Source: Candidatus Competibacteraceae bacterium
GTDB taxonomy: Bacteria; Pseudomonadota; Gammaproteobacteria; Competibacterales; Competibacteraceae
Reading direction: 5' to 3'
Assembly (NCBI GenBank): GCA_016699715.1
Contig: CP065007.1
Span: 2,604,001 to 2,668,000, forward strand
Length of the DNA: 64,000 bases
In this document: positions 10,754 through 19,181 of the stretch, piece after piece
How the letters are laid out: each line of letters starts with the position of its first letter
Numbering within the stretch: the stretch's first letter is position 1
Made by a program: the position numbers and the translations under genes
The notes under the pieces: model-generated
What the model was told of the DNA's origin: nothing
What the model saw: the letters and a program-made list of their open reading frames with translations, nothing else
The model's database searches: none

Positions 10754-11491
10754 ATGCTAACCGGTAAAAACACTTCGCCCGTGGCGGTGGTGACGGGCGC
10801 CAACCGCGGGCTGGGTCTGGAAACGGCCCGGCAACTGGCCAAGCACGGTTTCCGCGTGCTTCTCACCAGCCGCAATGCGGGCAAGGGCGAAATGGCGCTG
10901 GAAAAATTACTGGCCGAGGGCCTGGACGTGTTGTTCCAGCCGTTGGACGTTACCTCGGAAAGCAGCGTCGCCGAATTGGGCGCGTTCATTCACAGCCGTT
11001 GTGGCCGAGTGGATGTGCTGGTCAACAACGCCGGGGTTTTCCTTGATAGCCACGGTGCGGAAGATGCGGGCAACACCAGCGTGTTCAACGCCAGCCTGGA
11101 AACGCTGACCGCGACGCTGAAGACCAACCTGTATGGCCCGCTACTGCTAGCGCAGGAACTGGCGCCGCTGATGAAGCAGCAGCAGCATGGCCGCATCGTC
11201 AATGTTTCCAGCGGTATGGGTCAATTGAGCGAAATGGAAGGAAAATCACCGGCTTACCGGATTTCCAAAACCGCCTTGAACGCGCTGACGCGAATCCTGG
11301 CGGCCGAGACCCAAGGTTCCAACATCCTGGTCAATTCGGTCTGTCCGGGCTGGGTGCGCACCGAAATGGGCGGCCCCAGTGCCGAGCGGACGGTCGAGGA
11401 GGGTGCTTCCGGCATCGTCTGGGCCGCTACCTTGCCGGACGATGGGCCAACCGGCGGTTTCTTCCGCGACGGAGAGCCGATTCCCTGGTGA
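10754..11491 (+). CDS. short-chain dehydrogenase/reductase (SDR) family protein
   Basis: NAD(P)-dependent oxidoreductase of unknown substrate. With the start at 10754 it has 245 residues: the nucleotide-binding TGANRGLG at 14-21, NNAG at 91-94, the catalytic Ser in VSSG near 152 and YRISK with Y168 and K172. PGWVRTEMGGP follows as in carbonyl-reductase-like SDRs. GGAG lies 9 nt before this ATG, which favours it over the in-frame TTG at 10718. The upstream 80 bp are strikingly AT-rich and probably contain the promoter. It converges with a HAD phosphatase gene. Confidence 0.85.
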   Translation: MLTGKNTSPVAVVTGANRGLGLETARQLAKHGFRVLLTSRNAGKGEMALEKLLAEGLDVLFQPLDVTSESSVAELGAFIHSRCGRVDVLVNNAGVFLDSHGAEDAGNTSVFNASLETLTATLKTNLYGPLLLAQELAPLMKQQQHGRIVNVSSGMGQLSEMEGKSPAYRISKTALNALTRILAAETQGSNILVNSVCPGWVRTEMGGPSAERTVEEGASGIVWAATLPDDGPTGGFFRDGEPIPW

Positions 11492-11518
11492 GCCGGTGCT
11501 GGCTGGCGGCGCTTCGCC

Positions 11519-12214
11519 TCAGGGTGCGTCGTTTTCCCAAGCCGCCAACACGTTTTCCAGTTCCGCCAGATGGCCGATTTCCGCGTCTGCTCGCGGACCA
11601 CCAGGCCAGTCTCGGCCGGTGCGATTGACCCAGACCGTGCGGAAACCGGCTTGAGCCGCGCCGAAGACATCATGTTCCGGGTCATCGCCGACATGGACGA
11701 TCTGTTCAGGCCGCGCCGCCAGTCGTTGCCGAGCCAGTTCAAACATCAACGGTTCCGGTTTGGCCGCGCCGACGTCGATGGCGTTGAGCGAGAAGGCAAA
11801 AACATCGTGCAAGCCGATCAAGCACAGATCGGCGTTACCGTTGGACAGGGAGGCCAGCGTATAGCGTCGGGCCAGCCGCTCCAGCACTGGCCGCACGTCC
11901 GCAAACGGTTCCACCGCATTACGGGCGACGAAAAATACTTCAAACGCGCTTTCCACGTCGAACTCCCAATAACCAGCCCGCCGCGCCGCCAGATTCAACG
12001 CCGCCTTGCGCAACCAGGTGCGGTCATGAGCCATGTTCGGACGAGCGGCGACCACCTCGACCGATAAATCCCGCAGCTCCAGCGGGGTGAAGTGCTCGGC
12101 CATGCGCGGGTAGCGTGCCGCCAGCCACTCGTGCAGCAGCTGCTCGGCGCGTTCGACCACCGGCCAGATATCCCAGAGCGTGTCGTCCAGATCGAAAGTG
12201 ATGGCTTTGATCAT
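11519..12214 (-). CDS. HAD-superfamily hydrolase, YigB-like
   Basis: Cytoplasmic phosphatase of the haloacid dehalogenase superfamily. Motif I is FDLDDTLWD with nucleophile D8 and acid D10; motif II SNGN, motif III lysine in AAKPEP, and motif IV VGDDPEHDV are all present in 231 residues. The cap is the C1 type seen in YigB, which dephosphorylates a riboflavin precursor; that substrate is only a possibility here. The start codon overlaps the metZ stop by 4 bp (ATGA), so it is translated with metZ and would share its SAM-responsive control. Confidence 0.85.
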   Translation of the reverse strand: MIKAITFDLDDTLWDIWPVVERAEQLLHEWLAARYPRMAEHFTPLELRDLSVEVVAARPNMAHDRTWLRKAALNLAARRAGYWEFDVESAFEVFFVARNAVEPFADVRPVLERLARRYTLASLSNGNADLCLIGLHDVFAFSLNAIDVGAAKPEPLMFELARQRLAARPEQIVHVGDDPEHDVFGAAQAGFRTVWVNRTGRDWPGGPRADAEIGHLAELENVLAAWENDAP

Positions 12215-13449
12215 CGATCAGTCGCTTCTCCCCCGGTGGAAGAGAGATCGGAGTGAGGGGCGGTGCGCTGGAAACCGCGTTCCAGATCGCGCTGGATGTC
12301 CGCAATCGCCTCCAGGCCCACCGAAACGCGCACCAGCCCCTCGCGAATACCGGCGGTTTCACGCTCTTGCGGAGTCAGCCGGCCGTGAGTGGTGGTGGCG
12401 GGATGGGTGATCGTGGTTTTGGCGTCGCCCAGATTGGCGGTGATGGAGATCATCCGGGTGGCGTCGATCAGCGCCCAGGCGGCTTCCCGACCGCCGTGCA
12501 GCTCGAACGAAACGATGCCGCCAAAGCCGCTCTGTTGCCGCTTCGCCAGCTCGTGCCGCGGGTGCGAGGGCAGGCCGGGGTAATAGACCCGCTCCACCGC
12601 CGGCTGAGCCTCCAGCCAGCGAGCCAAGTGCAGTGCGCTCTCGCTGTGGGCGCGCATCCGCAGGGACAGGGTTTCCAGCCCCTTGAGGAACACCCAGGCG
12701 TTGAACGGGCTCAGGGTCGGGCCAGCGGTGCGCAGAAAACCGTAAATATCGACGCCGACCCGCTGTCGGTCGCCCACCACGGCGCCGCCGACGCAGCGAC
12801 CCTGACCATCCAGGTACTTGGTGGCGGAATGGATCACCAAGTCGGCGCCCAGTTCGAAGGGCCGCTGCAAGGCGGGAGTACAGAAACAGTTATCCACCAC
12901 CAGCAGGCAGCCGTGGGCGTGGGCGAGATCGGCCAGCGCCCGGATATCGGCCAGTTCCATCAGCGGATTGGACGGGGTTTCGAGGAAAAACAATCGGGTT
13001 TCCGGGCGGATCGCGGCCTCCCAGGCGGCGATGTCGCTCAAGGGAACGTAGCTGGTGGCGATGCCGAACTTGGCCAGATATTGATTAAACAGCGAAACGG
13101 TGGTTCCGAATACCGCATTGGCCGAGACGACATGGTCGCCGCTTTTGAGCAGCGCCATGCAGGTTGCCAGGATCGCCGCCATCCCCGACGAGGTGGCGAT
13201 GCAGGTTTCGCCGCCTTCCAGCGCCGCCAGCCGCTCCTGGAACACGCGCACGGTTGGATTGGTGAAGCGGGAGTAAATGTTGCCCGCGACCGCGCCGCTG
13301 AAGCGGGCGGCGGCTTCGGCGGCATTGGCGAACACGAAGCTGGAGGTGGCGAAAATCGGTTCGGCGTGTTCGCCTTCAAAGGTGCGCTGCTGGCCGGCGC
13401 GCACCGCCAGGCTGGCGAAACCGAGTTCGGGAATGTCGTCGATGGGCAT
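12211..13449 (-). CDS. metZ: O-succinylhomoserine sulfhydrylase
   Basis: PLP enzyme of the Cys/Met metabolism family that makes homocysteine directly from O-succinylhomoserine and sulfide in methionine synthesis. It has 412 residues; the PLP lysine is K211 in SATKYLDGQGR, with YSRFTNPT and TSSGMAAI upstream as expected. The purF-metZ neighbourhood is known from Pseudomonas, where this protein is called MetZ. GGAG lies 10 nt before the ATG. A sigma70-like promoter, SAM-II aptamer and terminator fill the 230 bp before it, so expression should fall when S-adenosylmethionine is plentiful. A HAD gene is translationally coupled downstream. Confidence 0.94.
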   Translation of the reverse strand: MPIDDIPELGFASLAVRAGQQRTFEGEHAEPIFATSSFVFANAAEAAARFSGAVAGNIYSRFTNPTVRVFQERLAALEGGETCIATSSGMAAILATCMALLKSGDHVVSANAVFGTTVSLFNQYLAKFGIATSYVPLSDIAAWEAAIRPETRLFFLETPSNPLMELADIRALADLAHAHGCLLVVDNCFCTPALQRPFELGADLVIHSATKYLDGQGRCVGGAVVGDRQRVGVDIYGFLRTAGPTLSPFNAWVFLKGLETLSLRMRAHSESALHLARWLEAQPAVERVYYPGLPSHPRHELAKRQQSGFGGIVSFELHGGREAAWALIDATRMISITANLGDAKTTITHPATTTHGRLTPQERETAGIREGLVRVSVGLEAIADIQRDLERGFQRTAPHSDLSSTGGEATDR

Positions 13450-13529
13450 GTCCGGGCATCTCCGCGGTCAATGGGGGTTGCAAAGTCGCCGCGGAGTGCC
13501 CTGATGATGGCGCCGGCGGCGCGCGGGCA

Positions 13530-13566
13530 TGAAAAAACCCGCTCGGTGGGACGACCCAGGCAGGTT
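13530..13566 (-). terminator. intrinsic terminator downstream of the SAM-II aptamer (metZ leader)
   Basis: On the minus strand an 11-position stem pairs 13556-13566 with 13536-13546 (AACCTGCCTGG against CCGAGCGGGTT, with G-U wobbles and one mismatch). The T-run at 13532-13537 follows immediately. It stands between the aptamer and the metZ ribosome binding site, where an expression platform would be. Confidence 0.7.
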
Positions 13567-13571
13567 CAACC

Positions 13572-13625
13572 CGCTTTAGCGAAATTTGTTAAGCGCCTGC
13601 AAGCTGAACATTCAAATCGGCGCTG
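13572..13625 (-). ncRNA. SAM-II (SAM-alpha) riboswitch controlling metZ
   Basis: Read on the minus strand, the leader shows the conserved SAM-II elements in order: P1 strand AGCGCC (13624-13619), GATTTG, GCTTGCA, the closing P1 strand GGCGCT (13597-13592), TTAACAA and CGCTAAA. P1 is 6 perfect base pairs. ATTTG (13617-13613) pairs with CAAAT (13588-13584), forming the pseudoknot typical of this class. SAM-II elements are known upstream of metA, metX and metZ, mostly in Alphaproteobacteria. The element begins a few bases after the predicted transcription start. Confidence 0.88.
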
Positions 13626-13632
13626 GACGGCA

Positions 13633-13661
13633 AGCTTAGAAGGTCAGCGCCGTGCTGTCAA
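13633..13661 (-). promoter_or_regulatory. sigma70-type promoter of metZ
   Basis: On the minus strand a perfect -35 TTGACA (13661-13656) is followed, after exactly 17 bp, by the -10 TAAGCT (13638-13633). Transcription would start about 7 nt later, just before the SAM-II P1 helix. It lies between the purF stop and the riboswitch, so metZ need not rely on purF transcription. Confidence 0.7.
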
Positions 13662-13679
13662 AAAGACCAAGCGCCGCGC

Positions 13680-15200
13680 TCAGGCATCGTTATGCAGGTC
13701 GATGAATGCGTTTTCGGCGTTTTCGGCGGTTTCATAGGTGGCCTTGACGCTGTCGGAACGCTCGCGGGCCAGACAGTCCAGATAGGCCCGATCGATATCG
13801 CCGGTCACGTACTCACCGGTAAAACAGGAAGCATCGAAAGCCTTGAGCGCACGGTTGCCGCGCCGCACCGCTTCTTCCAGGTCGGACAAATCCTGAAAAA
13901 TCAGATGATCGGCGCCGATGGCGCGAGCCACTTCTTCCTCGGAGCGACCATGGGCGATCAGCTCGTAAGCGGCCGGCATATCGATGCCGTAGACATTGGG
14001 ATAGCGCACCGGCGGCGCGGCCGAAGCGAAATACACCTTGCGGGCGCCGGCCTCCCGAGCCATGCAAATAATTTGTTCGGAGGTGGTGCCGCGAACGATG
14101 GAATCGTCCACCAGCAGCACGTTCTTACCGCGAAATTCCAGGTCGATCGCATTCAGCTTCTGTCGCACCGATTTCTTGCGGATTTTCTGGCCGGGCATGA
14201 TGAAGGTGCGGGCGATGTAACGATTCTTGATGAAGCCTTCCCGATACTTGATGCCCAGGATCGAAGCCATCTGCAGGGCGGCGGTGCGGCTGGTGTCGGG
14301 GATCGGAATCACCACGTCGATATCCTGATCCGGCCAGACCCGCAGGATTTTTTCGGCCAGATATTCGCCCATCCGCAACCGGGCCTTGTGCACCGAGACC
14401 TGATCCATGATCGAGTCGGGCCGGGCCAGGTAAACGAATTCGAAGATGCAGGGGGAGTAGCTCGGATGATCGGCGCACTGGCGGGCGTGCATGCGCCCAT
14501 CGAGGTCGAACAGCACCGCTTCGCCCGGCGCCACGTCGCGGATGCGCTGAAAATCCAGCGCATCCAGCGCCACGCTTTCGGAGGCAACCATGTACTCCAT
14601 GCCGCTCTCGGTCTCGCGCCGGCCGAACACCAACGGCCGGATGCCGTATGGGTCGCGGAAGGCCACTAGGCCGAAGCCGACAATCAGCGCCACGGCGGCG
14701 TAGGCGCCCCGCACCCGCCGATGCACCGCCGCCACCGCCGCGAAGATATCCTCGGCATCGATCGACAATTTGCTGCGCTGCTGCAATTCGTGAGCGAATA
14801 CGTTGAGCAGGATTTCCGAGTCGGAATTGGTGTTGATGTGGCGTAGATCGGAACGAAACAACTCGTCCTTGAGCTGGATGGCGTTGGTCAGGTTGCCGTT
14901 ATGGGCCAGGGTGATGCCGAACGGCGAGTTGACGTAGAACGGCTGCGCCTCGGCGGAATCGGAACTGCCGGCGGTCGGATAGCGGACGTGGCCGATCCCG
15001 ATATTGCCGTGCAGGTTGCGCATGTGGCGGGTGCGGACGACATCGCGGATCAGGCCGTTATCCTTGCGCAGGAACAGGCGGCCGAGGTCGCAGGTGACGA
15101 CGCCCGCCGCATCCTGGCCGCGATGCTGCAATACGGTGAGGCCGTCGAACAGGCTCTGGTTGACCGGGCCACGCCCCGCGATACCGATAATTCCGCACAT
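13680..15200 (-). CDS. purF: amidophosphoribosyltransferase
   Basis: First committed step of purine synthesis: transfers the glutamine amide nitrogen to PRPP. The N-terminal Ntn glutaminase starts MCGIIGIAG, so Cys2 becomes the nucleophile after Met removal; the PRPP-binding VLLVDDSIVRGTTS is in the C-terminal phosphoribosyltransferase domain. The 506 residues match the enterobacterial enzyme (505). It follows cvpA by 36 bp in the classic folC-dedD-cvpA-purF order. Confidence 0.97.
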   Translation of the reverse strand: MCGIIGIAGRGPVNQSLFDGLTVLQHRGQDAAGVVTCDLGRLFLRKDNGLIRDVVRTRHMRNLHGNIGIGHVRYPTAGSSDSAEAQPFYVNSPFGITLAHNGNLTNAIQLKDELFRSDLRHINTNSDSEILLNVFAHELQQRSKLSIDAEDIFAAVAAVHRRVRGAYAAVALIVGFGLVAFRDPYGIRPLVFGRRETESGMEYMVASESVALDALDFQRIRDVAPGEAVLFDLDGRMHARQCADHPSYSPCIFEFVYLARPDSIMDQVSVHKARLRMGEYLAEKILRVWPDQDIDVVIPIPDTSRTAALQMASILGIKYREGFIKNRYIARTFIMPGQKIRKKSVRQKLNAIDLEFRGKNVLLVDDSIVRGTTSEQIICMAREAGARKVYFASAAPPVRYPNVYGIDMPAAYELIAHGRSEEEVARAIGADHLIFQDLSDLEEAVRRGNRALKAFDASCFTGEYVTGDIDRAYLDCLARERSDSVKATYETAENAENAFIDLHNDA

Positions 15201-15236
15201 CTGTCACCACCCGCGCGTACTGGACGGCTACCGCCG

Positions 15237-15743
15237 TCATTTGGGAACGATTTCAGGAAAGCGAAAATTCTGGGCCAACTCTGGCGGCAGGAAATCCCGC
15301 AGCCAGAGGGCGGTTTCCTGAAAATGCCGTAACAGCAACGACTGTTGCCACCAGGCATCCTTGGGTAGCGGCGTCAACCCCGCCGCCAATACCAGCACAA
15401 CGACGACGGCCACGCCTCGCGCCAGACCGAAGCTCATGCCCAAGACCCGGTCGGTACCGGTCAGGCCGGTATAGTGGACCAGGTAGGATGTGAGGATGCC
15501 GATCAGCCCACCGATCAGCAGCGTGATGAGGAACAGACCACCAAAGGCAACCGCGGCACGCAACGACGGCACGTCCAGGTAGGGAGTAAGATGCGTGGCG
15601 GTTTGTTCGGCAAACAGGAAAGCAATGGCGAAGGCGGCAATCCAGGTAGCCAGCGAGATCACTTCGCGCAGCAGGCCGCGCCAGAGTCCGGCCAGCATGG
15701 AGAGGGCGATGATGGCGATGATCAGATAATCCGCCCAGTTCAT
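15237..15743 (-). CDS. cvpA: CvpA family membrane protein
   Basis: Inner-membrane protein of 168 residues with four hydrophobic segments (about 4-22, 27-48, 62-86 and 101-124), starting MNWADYLIIAIIALSMLAG. The family is named for colicin V production and is also implicated in envelope stress tolerance; its molecular function is not settled. The position between dedD and purF is conserved with E. coli, where it is co-transcribed with purF. Confidence 0.92.
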   Translation of the reverse strand: MNWADYLIIAIIALSMLAGLWRGLLREVISLATWIAAFAIAFLFAEQTATHLTPYLDVPSLRAAVAFGGLFLITLLIGGLIGILTSYLVHYTGLTGTDRVLGMSFGLARGVAVVVVLVLAAGLTPLPKDAWWQQSLLLRHFQETALWLRDFLPPELAQNFRFPEIVPK

Positions 15744-15870
15744 GGGTTGCGGTATCCCGCTCCGGAACGTTCGTGCGCATGGATCATGAGGGGAGGGTCG
15801 CTTGCGGTCTCAGGAACTTACATCTTAGCAAAAACGCGCGTGGGCTGAAACGCGGCGCTATCGACAGGAT

Positions 15871-16896
15871 TCAACGCCAGATGCGCACCAGGTACAGCGG
15901 CCGGCCGTTGGCCGTGGTCTGTTCGACCGCCGCCCGGATATTGCGACTCCGGTAGCGGTCGCGCACGGCATAGGCATTGTCCTGCAACGCGAAACTGGCT
16001 ACAACGGCACCGCCGCTGGCTGGCATGGGGGCTGGTGGGTTCGAAGTCGCCGCGGGACGGGATTTGGCGACCAGTTCGATTTGGGGCATGGCGGGTGGTC
16101 TGGCTCGGGCCGCCTGAGCCTTGGCCTGGGCCTGGCGGCGGGCTTCTTCGGCGCGGGCGGCCTCCCGGCGGGCGGCGGCGGCCTGGGCCTGGCGGCGGGC
16201 TTCTTCGGCACGCGCGGCTTCCCGGCGGGCGGCGGCGGCCTGGGCCTGGCGGCGGGCTTCTTCGGCACGCGCGGCTTCCCGGCGGGCGGCGGCGGCCTGA
16301 GCGGCGCGGCGGGCGGCCTCGGCCTGGGCCTGGCGGCGGGCTTCTTCGGCGCGGGCGGCCTCCCGGCGGGCGGCGGCGGCGGCACGGCTGGTTTCAGCTT
16401 GAGCAGCGGCGGTTTCCGTGGCGGACGAGCGTGGCGGCGGCGCGGCTTCCTGGGCGGCTTGCAGGCGGGCGGCTTGGCTGTTGGCGGCGGCGCCGCGCGC
16501 TTCTTCGGCGCGCGCGCGCGCTAGAGCGGCTTCCGCCTGCTCTTGGCGGCGGGTAGCCTCGGCGCGGGCCTTGGTCGCCGCGATGCGTTCGGCTTCGGCC
16601 TGGTCCCTGGCGACGTGTGCCGCTTCTTCCTGATCGGCCGGCGTCTCGGCCGGTGGGGCCGGTTCCTCCTCTGGAGCCACGGGCATCGTCTGGGCGACCG
16701 GTGGGGCAGTGTCGGCCGGCGCCGGAACGGAGAAAGTTAGCGTGGATGGTTTTGGAGCACTGGGCGATGGGGTGTCCGGCGAGCGAACCGGGGTGGATGG
16801 CGTTTGCGATTTTTCCAGCAATTCCGGGACGAAAATCACGGCCAGCGCGGTAATGACGGCGGCACCGACCAGGCGTTGGGTTAAGCGGTTGTTCAA
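15871..16896 (-). CDS. dedD: DedD-like SPOR-domain cell-division protein
   Basis: Predicted single-pass inner-membrane protein of about 341 residues. A short cytoplasmic tail is followed by a membrane segment (LVGAAVITALAVIFVPELL), a Pro-rich part, a very long Ala/Arg/Glu-rich helical region built of 19-residue repeats, and a C-terminal SPOR-like segment (VVASFALQDNAYAVRDRYR...) that should bind denuded septal glycan. Identity rests on this architecture and on its place between folC and cvpA. The start is not ATG: I favour TTG at 16896, 7 nt after GGAGG, rather than TTG at 16902, which overlaps the folC stop. It is longer than E. coli DedD (220) because of the repeats. Confidence 0.8.
   Translation of the reverse strand: MNNRLTQRLVGAAVITALAVIFVPELLEKSQTPSTPVRSPDTPSPSAPKPSTLTFSVPAPADTAPPVAQTMPVAPEEEPAPPAETPADQEEAAHVARDQAEAERIAATKARAEATRRQEQAEAALARARAEEARGAAANSQAARLQAAQEAAPPPRSSATETAAAQAETSRAAAAARREAARAEEARRQAQAEAARRAAQAAAARREAARAEEARRQAQAAAARREAARAEEARRQAQAAAARREAARAEEARRQAQAKAQAARARPPAMPQIELVAKSRPAATSNPPAPMPASGGAVVASFALQDNAYAVRDRYRSRNIRAAVEQTTANGRPLYLVRIWR
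16123..16377. repeat. 57-bp tandem repeats inside dedD
   Basis: Units beginning GGCCTGGGCCTGGCGGCGGG start at 16123, 16180 and 16237 (period exactly 57 bp). After a diverged 27-bp partial unit, another full copy starts at 16321. Each encodes a 19-residue charged helical block of the type REAARAEEARRQAQA. The in-frame period means copy-number changes would alter helix length only. Confidence 0.92.
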
Positions 16897-16898
16897 AA

Positions 16899-18197
16899 TC
16901 AAGCCTCCCGTGATTGTGGCGGGGGAGAATCGGATAGCCACGGCTGGTCGGCCAGCACGGGCGCAACGGTTTGGAACGAACCCAGCACCACGATGCGGTC
17001 ACCGGGCCGAGCGGCGGTCCGGGCGGCTCGGCAGGCGCTGGCGATGTCGGTGGGCGCTGGCGCGTCGACATCGCGCAGTACCCGCGCCAGTTCGTCGCCG
17101 GAGCCGCCTCGCGGCCCGGTCAGCATGACCGGATGCCAGCCGTCGATCAGGCCGCTCAGTGCCCGAACGATGCCGTTTGCGTCCTTATCGGCCAGCAGGC
17201 CGATGATGGCCCGGGTTTGCCCGGCGCAGGGTCGTTCCAACAGGTTGGCGGCCAGGACGGCGGCGCCATGTGGATTATGGGCAACATCGAGAATCCACTC
17301 AACCGGGCCGGAGATGCTTTGCAAGCGGCCGGGCAGTTCAGCTCGCGCCAATCCGCCACGAATAGCGGCGGCGGAAACCGGCAGTCGATCGCGCAGGCTG
17401 GCCAGGGTCATGAGCACGGCGGCGGCGTTGCCGGTCTGGTGCGAGCCGGCCAGCCCCGGTGGTGGCAGCTCGTCGAAGCACAGGTCGTCCGCCCACCAGC
17501 GCCAGGTCTGGCCGGTGCGGGCCAAGCCGTAGTCGCGACCAGCTTGCAGGAAAGTTGCGCCGATGTCGCGGGCGTGCTCGACCAGCCGGCGCGGCGGATC
17601 GGGATCGGCGCAGATGGCTGGCCGACCGGCGCGGTAGATGCCGGCTTTTTCGTAGCCGATGCTGTCGCGATCCGGTCCCAGCCAGTCGGTATGATCGAGG
17701 CCGATGCTGACCACCAGCGCGGCGTCGGCGTCGATGACGTTGACCGCGTCCAGCCGTCCACCGAGGCCGACTTCCAGTAGCGCGACCTCGACGCCGGCTT
17801 CGTGGAACAGCTCCAGCGCCGCCAGGGTGCCGAATTCGAAGTAGGTCAGGGAAACGTCGCCGCGAGCCGCGTCGATGCGGGCAAAAATCCGGCAGAGCGC
17901 GTCGTCGCTCGCTTCCGCGCCGTTGATGCGGATACGCTCGTTGTAGCGCAATAGATGCGGCGAGGTGTAGGCGCCGACCCGGTAACCGGCGGCCCGCAGG
18001 ACCGACTCCAGCAGGGCGACGCAGGAACCCTTGCCGTTGGTGCCGCCGACCGTGATCACGATGTGGGGCGGCGGTTCCGGTTGCAGCCGGCGCAACACGG
18101 CCCGCACCCGTTCCAAACCCAATTCGATGGTTCGGGGGTGCAGGGTTTCCTGCCAGCGCAGCCAGTCATCCAGGGTCGCAAACCGCGGGTCGGGCAT
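16899..18197 (-). CDS. folC: bifunctional dihydrofolate synthase / folylpolyglutamate synthase
   Basis: Mur-ligase-like ATP enzyme that adds glutamate to dihydropteroate and extends folate polyglutamates. The P-loop is GTNGKGSCVALLE, followed by YTSPHLLRYNERIRING, typical of FolC. It has 432 residues, close to the 422 of E. coli. It follows accD by 22 bp and abuts dedD, as in enterobacteria. The stop codon lies within a few bases of the dedD start, suggesting translational coupling. Confidence 0.95.
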   Translation of the reverse strand: MPDPRFATLDDWLRWQETLHPRTIELGLERVRAVLRRLQPEPPPHIVITVGGTNGKGSCVALLESVLRAAGYRVGAYTSPHLLRYNERIRINGAEASDDALCRIFARIDAARGDVSLTYFEFGTLAALELFHEAGVEVALLEVGLGGRLDAVNVIDADAALVVSIGLDHTDWLGPDRDSIGYEKAGIYRAGRPAICADPDPPRRLVEHARDIGATFLQAGRDYGLARTGQTWRWWADDLCFDELPPPGLAGSHQTGNAAAVLMTLASLRDRLPVSAAAIRGGLARAELPGRLQSISGPVEWILDVAHNPHGAAVLAANLLERPCAGQTRAIIGLLADKDANGIVRALSGLIDGWHPVMLTGPRGGSGDELARVLRDVDAPAPTDIASACRAARTAARPGDRIVVLGSFQTVAPVLADQPWLSDSPPPQSREA

Positions 18198-18219
18198 CAG
18201 AGGATCTCGATGCGCGCGC

Positions 18220-19086
18220 CTAAGCCGCCAGGATGTTGCGGCCGGTCAGCATCGCCAGCAGAGTGGCCAGCCGGTCGCGCAGTTCGCGGCGGTCGAGGAT
18301 CAGATCGATGGCGCCGTGTTCCAGCAGGAACTCGCTGCGCTGAAAGCCGGGCGGCAATTTTTCCCGCACGGTCTGTTCGATCACCCGTGGGCCGGCGAAA
18401 CCGATCAGGGCCTTGGGTTCGGCGATGTTGATGTCGCCCAGCAGCGCCAGGCTGGCGGAGACGCCGCCAGTGGTCGGATGTGTCAGCACGGAGATGTAGG
18501 GGACACCGTGCTCGGCCAGCCGGGCGAGCACGGCGCTGGTTTTGGCCATTTGCATCAGCGAGACCAGGGCCTCCTGCATCCGTGCGCCGCCGCTGGCGGA
18601 AAAGCAGATGAAGGGGATGTGTTCCCGCAGGGCGATCCGGGCGGCGCGGACGAAACGCTCACCGACCACCGAACCCATCGAGCCGGCCATGAACTCGAAT
18701 TCGAAAGCGGCGGCAACCACGGGCATGCCCTTGAGCAGGCCGCGCATGGCGATCAGAGCATCCTTCTCCTCGCAGGTTTTCTGCGCCTGGGCCAAGCGGT
18801 CCTTGTATTTCTTGCTGTCCTTGAACTTGAGGAAATCGGTCGGTTCGATATCGTCGCCGATTTCACTCGGTTCGGTTTCATCCAGAAAGCCGTGCAGGCG
18901 GTTACGGGCGCCGAGGTACATGTGATGGCCGCACTTGGGACAAACTTGCAGGTTGCGCTCCAGTTCGACGCGATACAGCACCGCTCCGCATTCCTCGCAC
19001 TTGCTCCACAAGCCTTCGGGAATCTGGTGTTTGTTGCGGCCGTCGGTGCGGATGCGGGAGGGAACGAGTTTTTCGTACCAGCTCAT
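18220..19086 (-). CDS. accD: acetyl-CoA carboxylase carboxyltransferase subunit beta
   Basis: Beta subunit of the carboxyltransferase that forms malonyl-CoA with AccA, the first step of fatty-acid synthesis. The N-terminal four-cysteine zinc ribbon is complete (C30, C33, C49, C52), and the crotonase-fold core shows FICFSASGGARMQEAL and SVLTHPTTGGVSASLA. It has 288 residues against 304 in E. coli. It lies 95 bp after trpA and just before folC. Confidence 0.97.
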   Translation of the reverse strand: MSWYEKLVPSRIRTDGRNKHQIPEGLWSKCEECGAVLYRVELERNLQVCPKCGHHMYLGARNRLHGFLDETEPSEIGDDIEPTDFLKFKDSKKYKDRLAQAQKTCEEKDALIAMRGLLKGMPVVAAAFEFEFMAGSMGSVVGERFVRAARIALREHIPFICFSASGGARMQEALVSLMQMAKTSAVLARLAEHGVPYISVLTHPTTGGVSASLALLGDINIAEPKALIGFAGPRVIEQTVREKLPPGFQRSEFLLEHGAIDLILDRRELRDRLATLLAMLTGRNILAA

Positions 19087-19181
19087 GCCACGGGTTCCGG
19101 GTTTGGGAGGACCCTCCGGCGGCCGGTGGCCAAGATGCCGGGCGGGCCGCGGTGGAGGTGAACGGGGGCGCGGTGGGGCGC

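Noticed and set aside
9091..10989. Open frame of about 630 codons on the minus strand, antisense to lpd
   Set aside because: Shadow of lpd codon bias; it also runs through the terminator and the SDR promoter region.
16123..16377. Regular repeats considered as a CRISPR array
   Set aside because: Units abut without unique spacers, are 57 bp, and are in frame within dedD.
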